This document shows, one piece after another, positions 1 to 5,631 of a DNA stretch of 5,728 nt (positions are counted from its first letter, which is position 1; each line of letters begins with the position of its first letter). The translations under genes were made by a program, and so were the position numbers. The notes under the pieces were generated by a model. It saw only the letters and a list, made by a program, of their open reading frames with translations, was not told the DNA's origin and searched no databases. Source of the stretch: Candidatus Rifleibacteriota bacterium (GTDB lineage: Bacteria; Vulcanimicrobiota; Xenobia; Xenobiales; Xenobiaceae). Where the stretch lies: NCBI GenBank assembly GCA_900772775.1, contig CAAGRW010000055.1:1-5728 (forward strand), written 5' to 3'.

Positions 1-2905
1 TAATCTGTGAAACGTCAGTCACAAACTTAGCATCTACATTTTCTTTTTTCAGGAAATCTTTAATGTTGATTCCACTATTGCCCTTAAGTTCAACTACGAT
101 ATTACTGGCACCAGGCAAACCACTCTTAACCATAAAATTAAAAGTGTCGCTTTCACGCGCCCTAAGGGTAATTTTTGCAGCAGCATCAGCTGCCGAAGCA
201 GGGCGATTATCTTGCACCAGTAATACGGAGTCGTCCTCAGCTTTTACAGACATAGTAAAACTGAGCTCTTTATCGGTACAATTCTGTAAATTGACGCTGT
301 ATTTAGCAAAATCGCCGCGATTTATGGCTGTCGGCCCTACTATAGTCACTTCAATATCTTTTTTCAGAATAAAAGGCAGCACAGTTTGGCCGATTTTGCC
401 ATCTTCAGTTACGCCGGTAACTAGCAAATTCCAATAGCCTTCTTCTTTGGGCATAGTCACAGAACACACAGCTGCACCACTATCGGGAGCGGTTCGCACT
501 TTGGTTATTTCTTGGCAGCTATTCTCAGGATACAAAATTACCGGTATATAATTAGCTAAATTGTTAGCAAACTTGCTCTGTTTTTCTGAAGTTAAACCAC
601 TCGCTGTCTCTCTCCAATCGACAGGAGAACAAAAAGCGTTAAAAATGCTATCTTGGCACAAATATGGTTGCTCTTTAGGGCCAAAAAGGCGCACATTAAG
701 CAAACTGGCCAGTCGCTCACCTTTATTATTTAAAGACATTAAGCTTAAATCGGTCGTTTGACCGCTAAGAGGACGGCTAGACCAGGAAGCCTTTATATTA
801 AAGATCTGTTCTGTATCATGTACATAAACGAGCTCTTCTGCCTTTTTAAAGTCACCATTAAGGTAAGCTAAAGCCGTAATTTTTACAGCCGGAGCGAATT
901 TCTTTTTAAAAGGCAAAGTAAGAGAAGCCCGACCATTAGTTAAATTGACTACGTAGCGGCTCAAAATCCCGTCTCTATCAAGAATAAGCAAAGCTTTTTT
1001 GACAGTTTTAGGAGCATATAATCTAACTTCACTATTTTCTCCGACTTCGACGAAATGCTTAGTAACATCTATATCAAAGCTGTCGTCATCAGCAGAAACA
1101 AGTACAGAACTTCTCGCTTGCAACTTGGTTATATCAAAGGCATGGCTCTGAGTGGAAGCATCTTTTGATCCTTCCAAAGCTCTAACTGATACAGTATAAC
1201 GTCCTTGCACAGTAGGTTGCCAAGTAAACAAACAGCAACCTTTCTTATCGGAAGTAAATTTACCAATATCTACAGATTCACCACTTTCACTCAAAGCAGA
1301 AACTTCAAATTTGAGACCGGCTAAGGGCATACCGGAAAAATCAGAAGCCTGAATTAGATACTGAGCGAAAGAGTTGGCTCTTACTTCCTGAGGTCCATTT
1401 AAACTCAGAAAACCGGGAGCAGAAACTACCGAAAAGCTGCAAACCGAACGATAGAGGCGATTTTGGGCGCCTCTAGTTGCCGCCTGAACTCTGACTACAG
1501 CCAACTGAGCCTCGCTGTCAATGGAGGGAGGACAAGTAAACTTCACTTGGGCTTGACCGGCTAAGTTTGTATTGGTTTTGAGAGCAGGCAACTTGGCCGA
1601 AGCAGTAAAACTAGAGTCGGCTTCTACTCCCAAACTGCCTATTTCATGACCGGCTTTGGCTTTTACCTGACAAACGCTAAAGCTTAACGTTACCTCGCGC
1701 CCAGTTATAGGCAAACCGTCTTTATCGGCTAAAGACACGTTAAGCAAAACATCTTGCCCTACAGTAAAAAACGGCTTAACTGGATCTACTTTAAACTTGA
1801 CATCGGCATAATCAGGTAAAGCGCTGGCTAAACCGCAACTGGCCACTTTGGCTCCATGACTGTCTTCAAGTACCAATACATAAGGCTCGCGAGGCAAGTT
1901 TTGAGGAATTTCTATTACACCACTGAGCGTGCCACTAAAACCTAAAGCCGCCTTTGATTTAGCTACAATTTCATTGCGCAAAGAGCGCAAACTAACCTGG
2001 AAGACCTCTTTGGTATTTTCACTTAAAGCAGCGCCACTAAAAATGTCATGGAGTACTGCCTTATAAGTGAGAGTTTGACCAGGAGCAGCCGAACGCGAAT
2101 CGCACCACAAAAAAGCTTTCCAACGTTTGGAAAGACGTGGTGAATCGTAAGAAATAGCCAAAGCTTTTTGCGGCCCCTTAGTGACCAAGCACACGGCAGA
2201 GGTGTCTCCAGAAAACGAAGGCAAATTTACCAAACCGCTGGAAGAGCAAACTAAAGATACAGAGGCAGATTTCTTGTCTTGGGAGAAAGTCTGGCAAACA
2301 ACTTGATCGGCACAAACAGGGGTGCCGGTTTTACTATCTAGAACCCACAAAATCCCGGAAGATGATCCGGAATTAAAACAAGCTAAACGTATATCAGAGA
2401 TACTGACTATTTGAAAACTGTCTTTTACTTTGTTCTGAATATCATGCAATCTTAAAAGATAAATATTACTTTCGAGCTTAGGTAAACTCAAATTGTAATA
2501 GCGTGAGGAAAGGTTATCGGTTTTGCTTTCTTGTGCCAAAACGGCTTGGGCTTGAGAAAGAGAAACCGTTTGCTTTGCCTTCAAGGCAAATTGTAAAAGT
2601 TTAAAATCTTCACTACTTAAATTGGCATAGTTGATAGGAAGATTTTTAGACAAGGCCGAGGATATATCAAAGCCGTAAATATCCAAGGTCAGGCATTTTA
2701 GCAATTCTTCAGAAGCTAAGAAAGTAATATCTATATTTTCTCCAGAACCGGCACAATATAAAGGTTCTGAAAAAGCGGCAGACGCTTCCCCCCCTGTCTT
2801 TTTCCCCTCATCAGCTGACGGTTCGGAAGCGCTCTGAGCGAAAACCGGTATAGCCAAAAAAGCTAAAACAGCTAATAAACTAAAAAATCGCCGCAAATTT
2901 TTCAT
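1..2905 (-). CDS. Alpha-2-macroglobulin-like secreted protein, N-terminal 968 residues (3' end beyond window)
   Basis: The frame is open without a stop from the ATG at 2905 to the left edge; I translated it codon by codon. Residues 1-23 form a signal peptide (MKNLRRFF, hydrophobic core, VFA|QS cleavage) with no lipobox cysteine, so the product should be soluble in the periplasm or secreted. A Ser/Glu/Gly-rich linker (24-46) follows. Macroglobulin-type beta domains come next, recognisable by ISDIRL...TGTPV (169-197), SAAPGQTLTYKAVLHD (272-287, the MG2 pattern usually written as RPLYRPGQ), FFTVGQDVLLNVSLADKDGLPI (379-400), GPQEVRANSF...GRYTVSV (504-574) and a bait-region-type domain VEVGENSEVRL...ALLILDRDGIL (619-648). 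From about 785 the A2M domain begins: NYIPVILYP, the MPKEEGYWNLLVTGVTEDG pattern (818-836) and PTAINRGDFAKYSVNLQN (858-875). Bacterial members (COG2373, YfhM/YfaS type) usually have 1,500-1,900 residues and trap proteases; about half is present here, and any CxEQ thioester would lie outside. The Shine-Dalgarno is weak (GGGCGGA, 7 nt before ATG). Nineteen cysteines are present. The family assignment is confident; the protease-trapping role is inferred. Confidence 0.88.
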   Translation of the reverse strand, partial: MKNLRRFFSLLAVLAFLAIPVFAQSASEPSADEGKKTGGEASAAFSEPLYCAGSGENIDITFLASEELLKCLTLDIYGFDISSALSKNLPINYANLSSEDFKLLQFALKAKQTVSLSQAQAVLAQESKTDNLSSRYYNLSLPKLESNIYLLRLHDIQNKVKDSFQIVSISDIRLACFNSGSSSGILWVLDSKTGTPVCADQVVCQTFSQDKKSASVSLVCSSSGLVNLPSFSGDTSAVCLVTKGPQKALAISYDSPRLSKRWKAFLWCDSRSAAPGQTLTYKAVLHDIFSGAALSENTKEVFQVSLRSLRNEIVAKSKAALGFSGTLSGVIEIPQNLPREPYVLVLEDSHGAKVASCGLASALPDYADVKFKVDPVKPFFTVGQDVLLNVSLADKDGLPITGREVTLSFSVCQVKAKAGHEIGSLGVEADSSFTASAKLPALKTNTNLAGQAQVKFTCPPSIDSEAQLAVVRVQAATRGAQNRLYRSVCSFSVVSAPGFLSLNGPQEVRANSFAQYLIQASDFSGMPLAGLKFEVSALSESGESVDIGKFTSDKKGCCLFTWQPTVQGRYTVSVRALEGSKDASTQSHAFDITKLQARSSVLVSADDDSFDIDVTKHFVEVGENSEVRLYAPKTVKKALLILDRDGILSRYVVNLTNGRASLTLPFKKKFAPAVKITALAYLNGDFKKAEELVYVHDTEQIFNIKASWSSRPLSGQTTDLSLMSLNNKGERLASLLNVRLFGPKEQPYLCQDSIFNAFCSPVDWRETASGLTSEKQSKFANNLANYIPVILYPENSCQEITKVRTAPDSGAAVCSVTMPKEEGYWNLLVTGVTEDGKIGQTVLPFILKKDIEVTIVGPTAINRGDFAKYSVNLQNCTDKELSFTMSVKAEDDSVLLVQDNRPASAADAAAKITLRARESDTFNFMVKSGLPGASNIVVELKGNSGINIKDFLKKENVDAKFVTDVSQI

Positions 2906-2930
2906 TATAAATCCGCCCAAAAGATGGAAT

Positions 2931-2958
2931 AAAAAAAACCCCGATCGCTCGGGGTTTT
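2931..2958 (-). terminator. Intrinsic terminator of the tRNA operon
   Basis: Read on the minus strand, a 10-bp perfect stem (AAAACCCCGA with TCGGGGTTTT) closes a GCGA loop, which fits the GNRA tetraloop pattern, and runs straight into eight T residues. It begins 3 nt after the encoded CCA end of tRNA-Ala, so it marks the end of the tRNA transcript. It lies immediately before the macroglobulin gene, whose ATG is 25 nt beyond the T-tract. Confidence 0.93.
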
Positions 2959-2961
2959 AAC

Positions 2962-3037
2962 TGGTGGAGCTAGACGGATTCGAACCGACGACCTCCTCCG
3001 TGCAAGGGAGGCGCTCTCCCAACTGAGCCATAGCCCC
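2962..3037 (-). tRNA. tRNA-Ala (anticodon TGC)
   Basis: The 76-nt minus-strand cloverleaf is complete: acceptor GGGGCTA/TAGCTCC, D stem GCTC/GAGC, anticodon stem CCTCC/GGAGG around loop CTTGCAC, variable loop AGGTC, T loop TTCGAAT, discriminator A and an encoded CCA. The anticodon is TGC, and the acceptor has G3-U70, the main identity element for alanyl-tRNA synthetase. The T stem GTCGG/CCGTC contains one mismatch, U50 opposite U64. It is the second gene of the operon, 64 nt after tRNA-Ile, and is followed directly by the terminator. Confidence 0.98.
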
Positions 3038-3062
3038 AAATTGATAAACTTGGGAAAAATGA

Positions 3063-3087
3063 TATAGGAGCCCAAAGAGCTCCTATA
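3063..3087 (-). other. Hairpin in the tRNA-Ile/tRNA-Ala spacer
   Basis: A perfect 9-bp inverted repeat (TATAGGAGC and GCTCCTATA) encloses a 7-nt loop in the 64-nt spacer. On the minus-strand transcript it starts 14 nt after the CCA of tRNA-Ile and is followed by TC and then ATTTTT, so the U-tract is offset and short. It could be a partial terminator setting the Ile:Ala ratio, or a processing or insulating stem for RNase action. Only about 25 nt separate it from tRNA-Ala, too few for a separate promoter, so full termination here is unlikely. Confidence 0.75.
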
Positions 3088-3101
3088 ACTACCTACCAAT
3101 A

Positions 3102-3178
3102 TGGTGGGTCTAATAGGACTCGAACCTATGACCTCATCCTTATCAGGGATGCGCTCTAACCACCTGAGCTACAGACCC
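3102..3178 (-). tRNA. tRNA-Ile (anticodon GAT)
   Basis: The 77-nt minus-strand cloverleaf is complete: acceptor GGGTCTG/TAGACCC (G7-U66 wobble), D stem GCTC/GAGC with a 9-nt D loop, anticodon stem CATCC/GGATG around loop CTGATAA (anticodon GAT), variable loop AGGTC, T stem ATAGG/CCTAT with loop TTCGAGT, discriminator A and an encoded CCA. It is the first gene of the operon, roughly 40 nt downstream of the predicted transcription start. The order Ile then Ala matches the usual content of the 16S-23S spacer, but no rRNA sequence is present on either side. Confidence 0.98.
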
Positions 3179-3226
3179 AACTCCGGGAACCTTGAGAAGT
3201 TTTATGACTTCGCAGGCAACGCGGAA

Positions 3227-3255
3227 ATATTAGCAAAGGGAGAAACTTTTGTCAA
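3227..3255 (-). promoter_or_regulatory. Consensus sigma-70-type promoter of the tRNA operon
   Basis: On the minus strand there is a perfect -35 TTGACA (3255-3250), a 17-nt spacer, and a -10 TAATAT (3232-3227). The expected start lies near 3220, giving a leader of about 40 nt before tRNA-Ile. The bases just after the -10 box (TTCCGCG) are GC-rich, a feature of stable-RNA promoters under stringent control. Upstream of the -35 box is a run of A- and T-tracts (about 3256-3290) that resembles an UP element. The hexamers and spacing are read directly; stringent control and UP function are inferred. Confidence 0.93.
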
Positions 3256-3355
3256 CAGCTAAGCAAAAGAAATGTTTGTTTTTTTATATCAATTTAACTC
3301 CTTGCTGGAGCCAATTCCCCAAAAATAGCCTACCATTCACCTAAAGGAACTTTTT

Positions 3356-3403
3356 GTTCATATTTTATTAACAAAACTGTAACTAAGCAGGTTCATTTTA
3401 TTT
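3356..3403 (+). repeat. Imperfect direct repeat upstream of the small gene
   Basis: GTTCATATTTTATT at 3356-3369 recurs as GTTCATTTTATTT at 3391-3403, with starts 35 bp apart. Relative to the predicted start near 3423, the copies lie around -67 to -54 and -32 to -20, so the second overlaps the -35 area. They could be operator half-sites for a regulator, but in AT-rich DNA a chance match is quite possible. Confidence 0.4.
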
Positions 3404-3407
3404 GAGT

Positions 3408-3416
3408 TGGTATTAT
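3408..3416 (+). promoter_or_regulatory. Extended -10 promoter of the small plus-strand gene
   Basis: TGG followed by TATTAT (3411-3416) fits the TGN-TATAAT extended -10 pattern with one mismatch in the hexamer. No good -35 box lies 16-18 nt upstream, which extended -10 promoters tolerate. The predicted start near 3423 gives a leader of about 75 nt before the ATG at 3499. Confidence 0.6.
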
Positions 3417-3498
3417 ATACTGAAGGAGAGTAAAGTTTTCTTCAACAAAGGACTTTGTATTTCCGGCGTTACTTTGGTAGCGATGAAAGGAGTACGAG

Positions 3499-3912
3499 AT
3501 GGCAGATGACCATCAGGATAAAATTGAACAAATAAGAGCGCGACGCAGTCGCGACAGCGTTCAGTTAGGTTACAATCCATATGATATTCAGCAGCAGCAA
3601 CAGCAAGTAGGCGGAGTCGGTGCTGCCGGAGTCAATGGAGTTGGCGGTGCCTCTGCAGCCCGAGGCGTGCAAGGCATTGGCGACGACAACAATTCCATCC
3701 TTGGAGCGGACTTTAAAAGCCCGTGGCTGCGCGACCGAGTTACCCTGAGCTTGGAGGGCCAAATGGCTCTTCTGGAACAGCGTGCCGCCGGCCGTACGAA
3801 CATTGTCGATCTCGGCTACAGCAATCGCAATTCGTTCGTATCATTTAGCAACGGTGCTTCCGTGCAAATTGAGCCTCCCGGTACCTACAGGCTCATGTAC
3901 AATCGCGGTTAG
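3499..3912 (+). CDS. Small protein of unknown function with Gln run and Gly/Val/Ala-rich stretch (137 aa)
   Basis: The gene opens with ATG 6 nt after a strong Shine-Dalgarno (AAAGGAG, 3486-3492) and is closed by an intrinsic terminator, so it looks like a real monocistronic unit. I do not recognise the family. There is no signal peptide, membrane segment or cysteine. Parts in order: a charged, probably helical start (residues 2-20, several Asp/Arg); YNPYDI; a run of six Gln (31-36); a low-complexity Gly/Val/Ala region (37-61) with repeated GV-G units; DDNNS; then an ordered-looking C-terminus with a likely helix around 85-97 and a Ser/Asn/Tyr-rich beta-like segment (102-137) ending in MYNRG. 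GC is about 56% over 3541-3900, well above the flanking genes. This could reflect recent transfer, high expression or the Gly/Ala content. The coding call is fairly secure; the function is unknown. Confidence 0.82.
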   Translation: MADDHQDKIEQIRARRSRDSVQLGYNPYDIQQQQQQVGGVGAAGVNGVGGASAARGVQGIGDDNNSILGADFKSPWLRDRVTLSLEGQMALLEQRAAGRTNIVDLGYSNRNSFVSFSNGASVQIEPPGTYRLMYNRG

Positions 3913-3931
3913 TTCCCTACTCCCACATTGT

Positions 3932-3983
3932 AAAAAGCGACAGCTCCCGGCTTATTTTAGCTAGGCTGTCGCTTTTTGTTTTT
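3932..3983. terminator. Probable bidirectional intrinsic terminator between converging genes
   Basis: A perfect 13-bp stem (AAAAAGCGACAGC, 3932-3944, with GCTGTCGCTTTTT, 3965-3977) encloses a 20-nt loop that may pair further. On the plus strand the T-tract continues as TTTTTGTTTTTC, ending the small gene 20 nt after its stop. Read on the minus strand, the stem ends in TTTTTACA, so it can also stop the glycosyltransferase transcript, which ends at 4028. Termination is clear for the plus strand and likely but weaker for the minus strand. Confidence 0.88.
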
Positions 3984-4027
3984 CTAAACAAGGCAGTGCT
4001 GTTTTTTAGCGCCACTAAAGAGAATTT

Positions 4028-5521
4028 TTAGTTATAGATACAAAATTTTACGACCATTTGAGGAAGATACATAGTATCATTTGGAGCCTCGCGACAAGCT
4101 TCTAAAAGCCATTCAGGGTAAACTCCCTCTTCATTTAGTTTAATCAAATCATGATTCACCAGACCAAAGGGACGTCGACTGAACATTTTTTGCGCTTGAG
4201 GCACAGGGTAAGCTTTCAGCAAAGCCTCTACTCTATAGTAGGTAAAAAATTCTAAAGCGTTAGTCTCTATTTGCATATAAGTTGATAAAGCTATAACTAT
4301 ACCAAGTAAAGCCAAACCTACTTTGCTCTTCCATGCAGAAAAATTTAACACCCAATCTTCCATAACCAAAAGCGCCGGCCAAGATAATTCACTAAGAATA
4401 AACAAAAGATACCTTGGCCCATATCCCCAATGGCCTCCCCAATTGACAAATTTAGAATTTACCAACAAGAAGACAAAGAAAGTGGAACCTACTAGCCAAC
4501 TTTCACGAGGAAAGCGTACCCCAAATTTTTTTGCTCCCAATAAAGCAAAAATAAGCAACGGTTGATAGAGAAAAATGCTCTTGTCTTTGCTGAAGAGGAA
4601 GCCTACCAAGCCTTCTAAGATGTTGCCACCAAAAGCATCCGCTTCGCGGCTCCATTGTGTATAGCCGCTGTTAAATGGGCTGCCAAAACGCCAGTAATTG
4701 GCGCCCAAAAACAATACAACCAAGCAAATTAAGGGAACGATTATCCAAGAGGAATGCCAACAAATTTTAGAAGGCAAATCTTGGTTAGATTGCGCTTCAC
4801 AATCTGAGTTGTCAGAACTAGATATAGGCGTATAAGGCCAGAGCAACACTGCCAACCAAATAGGCACGAGCAAAATATATATACTTTTGAGCATAACTAA
4901 GCTAATTAAGCTTAACCAAACTCCAACCCACCAATAAAGAGAAATCTTTTGGCTTTGCGCTTTGGCCCTCAAAATGCTCACTGCAGCGGCGAAAAATACA
5001 GCGGCCATAGTCCACTGAAAAATTTCACCACTTTGGGCACGTAAATAGTTCCAACCAAAACCGCCAAATAGACAAATTAAAGTCCAAATTGCTGCGATCT
5101 CTTTACGTTGGCAAAATAGCGAAGCTCCCCAATAAAGAGCTGCCGCCAGTCCCAACGTCCAAAGCAAATTGTAATAATTGAGTACCGAAACAAATGAAGT
5201 GGAACTTAAATTTCCACTGTATAGCGAAGTATGGCCGGAGAAATTCCACCAAGCGACAACTGGCAGCATGAATAAACTGTTGAATAAACCATATTTGCTG
5301 TAATATTTGCCACTACTCTCGTTGTAGAAGCAATACTGCCCTACTTCCAATTGTGAGGCATATTGAGCCGGAATATCATCTCGACCTTCAAGCCAAGCTT
5401 GCGCCTGGGCCCGCATCCAATAAGGATCGCCAATATAAAAATTCTTAGGGAAGCTGGCAGCATCGATAAGCGATACAGCCAAAAGTAAAATGCAAAGGAC
5501 AAGCCCAGACGACATCTTCAT
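4028..5521 (-). CDS. Polytopic membrane glycosyltransferase-like protein, GT-C type (497 aa)
   Basis: The protein has about 10-12 hydrophobic spans: one at 5-21, then clusters around 76-94, 116-184, 195-229, 257-275, 304-330, 342-360, 371-388 and 399-417. After the first span, the external loop carries IGDPYWMRAQAQAWLEG (30-46), with Asp32 where GT-C enzymes place their catalytic acid, followed by YYSKYGLFNSLFMLP (73-87). GSPFNSGY (280-287), GFLFSKDKSIFLYQP (307-321) and WGGHWGYGPRYLL (361-373) match a pattern I know from large bacterial families of putative dolichyl/undecaprenyl-phosphate-sugar-dependent transferases. The inferred role is moving a sugar from a polyprenyl-phosphate carrier to a glycan or protein on the outer face of the inner membrane; donor and acceptor are unknown. 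A hydrophilic Ser/Asp/Asn-rich loop (232-252) splits the membrane region. The start is ATG 5521, because AAGGA lies 8 nt before it. The frame also opens at TTG 5527, only 2 nt from the SD, so that is unlikely. The stop is TAA. Confidence 0.78.
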   Translation of the reverse strand: MKMSSGLVLCILLLAVSLIDAASFPKNFYIGDPYWMRAQAQAWLEGRDDIPAQYASQLEVGQYCFYNESSGKYYSKYGLFNSLFMLPVVAWWNFSGHTSLYSGNLSSTSFVSVLNYYNLLWTLGLAAALYWGASLFCQRKEIAAIWTLICLFGGFGWNYLRAQSGEIFQWTMAAVFFAAAVSILRAKAQSQKISLYWWVGVWLSLISLVMLKSIYILLVPIWLAVLLWPYTPISSSDNSDCEAQSNQDLPSKICWHSSWIIVPLICLVVLFLGANYWRFGSPFNSGYTQWSREADAFGGNILEGLVGFLFSKDKSIFLYQPLLIFALLGAKKFGVRFPRESWLVGSTFFVFLLVNSKFVNWGGHWGYGPRYLLFILSELSWPALLVMEDWVLNFSAWKSKVGLALLGIVIALSTYMQIETNALEFFTYYRVEALLKAYPVPQAQKMFSRRPFGLVNHDLIKLNEEGVYPEWLLEACREAPNDTMYLPQMVVKFCIYN

Positions 5522-5529
5522 AAACAAAA

Positions 5530-5536
5530 TCCTTTT
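5530..5536 (-). promoter_or_regulatory. Ribosome binding site that fixes the glycosyltransferase start
   Basis: On the minus strand AAAAGGA is followed by 8 nt and then ATG at 5521. It excludes the in-frame TTG at 5527 (2 nt away) and disfavours the next ATG at 5515 (14 nt away). Confidence 0.75.
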
Positions 5537-5563
5537 TAGTTGGCACTAACAATCGGTGAGCCT

Positions 5564-5605
5564 AAAAAATTTGGCTGTTTCTAATTGATATTAGAAACAG
5601 CCAAA
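5564..5605 (-). terminator. Intrinsic terminator after the upstream minus-strand gene
   Basis: A 16-bp perfect stem (5570-5585 with 5590-5605; core GGCTGTTTCTAAT) closes a 4-nt loop and is followed on the minus strand by six T residues (5569-5564). It sits 26 nt after the stop of the partial gene at 5632 and 42 nt before the glycosyltransferase ATG. No convincing promoter is visible in those 42 nt, so some readthrough, or a promoter overlapping the hairpin, must drive the next gene. Confidence 0.92.
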
Positions 5606-5631
5606 ATACGCAGAGCGAGATTACAAAAATT

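Larger units (their letters stand above)
3179..3498. other. Divergent intergenic region between the tRNA operon and the small plus-strand gene
   Basis: I see no supported coding sequence in these 320 bases. They hold, from left to right, the tRNA leader with a small 5-bp hairpin (GAAGT/ACTTC, 3196-3211), the minus-strand tRNA promoter, an A/T-rich tract (3256-3300), an imperfect direct repeat (3356-3403), a plus-strand extended -10 promoter, and an untranslated leader of about 75 nt ending in a strong Shine-Dalgarno. Segment 3301-3350 has nothing I can name. Confidence 0.8.

Noticed and set aside
63..437. Plus-strand 124-codon open frame
   Set aside because: It lies antisense to the continuous macroglobulin frame, has no ribosome site or recognisable protein features, and its low-complexity Ser/Leu content is what a reverse-strand shadow gives.
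561..761. Plus-strand 66-codon open frame
   Set aside because: Antisense shadow of the macroglobulin gene without a Shine-Dalgarno or family signal.
2904..2909. TATAAT on the minus strand as a -10 box for the macroglobulin gene
   Set aside because: It overlaps the ATG, would start transcription inside the signal peptide, and has no -35 partner at 16-18 nt.
2905..3099. Minus-strand 64-codon open frame with RRSSVRIRLAPP
   Set aside because: It is a translation through tRNA-Ala and its terminator; this peptide motif is a familiar artefact of reading tRNA genes as protein.
3102..3498. tRNA genes as an integration site for a mobile element carrying the GC-rich gene
   Set aside because: The small gene lies on the 5' side of tRNA-Ile, there is no integrase, and I see no duplicated tRNA 3' end.
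3483..3509. Eight-codon ATG frame overlapping the start of the small gene as a leader peptide
   Set aside because: Its ATG has no ribosome site of its own and it overlaps the main SD; it looks accidental.
3565..3803. Two minus-strand open frames opposite the small gene
   Set aside because: They end in poly-Leu or poly-Cys created by the reverse complement of the CAG/CAA glutamine run, and have no start signals.
3782..3964. Plus-strand 60-codon frame overlapping the end of the small gene
   Set aside because: It runs out of frame through the real gene and into the terminator stem, with no ribosome site.
4323..4565. Plus-strand 80-codon open frame
   Set aside because: Antisense to the conserved WGGHWGYGPRY region of the GT-C gene; no ribosome site.
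5522..5527. TTG start two codons upstream in the GT-C frame
   Set aside because: Only 2 nt would separate it from the Shine-Dalgarno; the ATG at 5521 has the right spacing.
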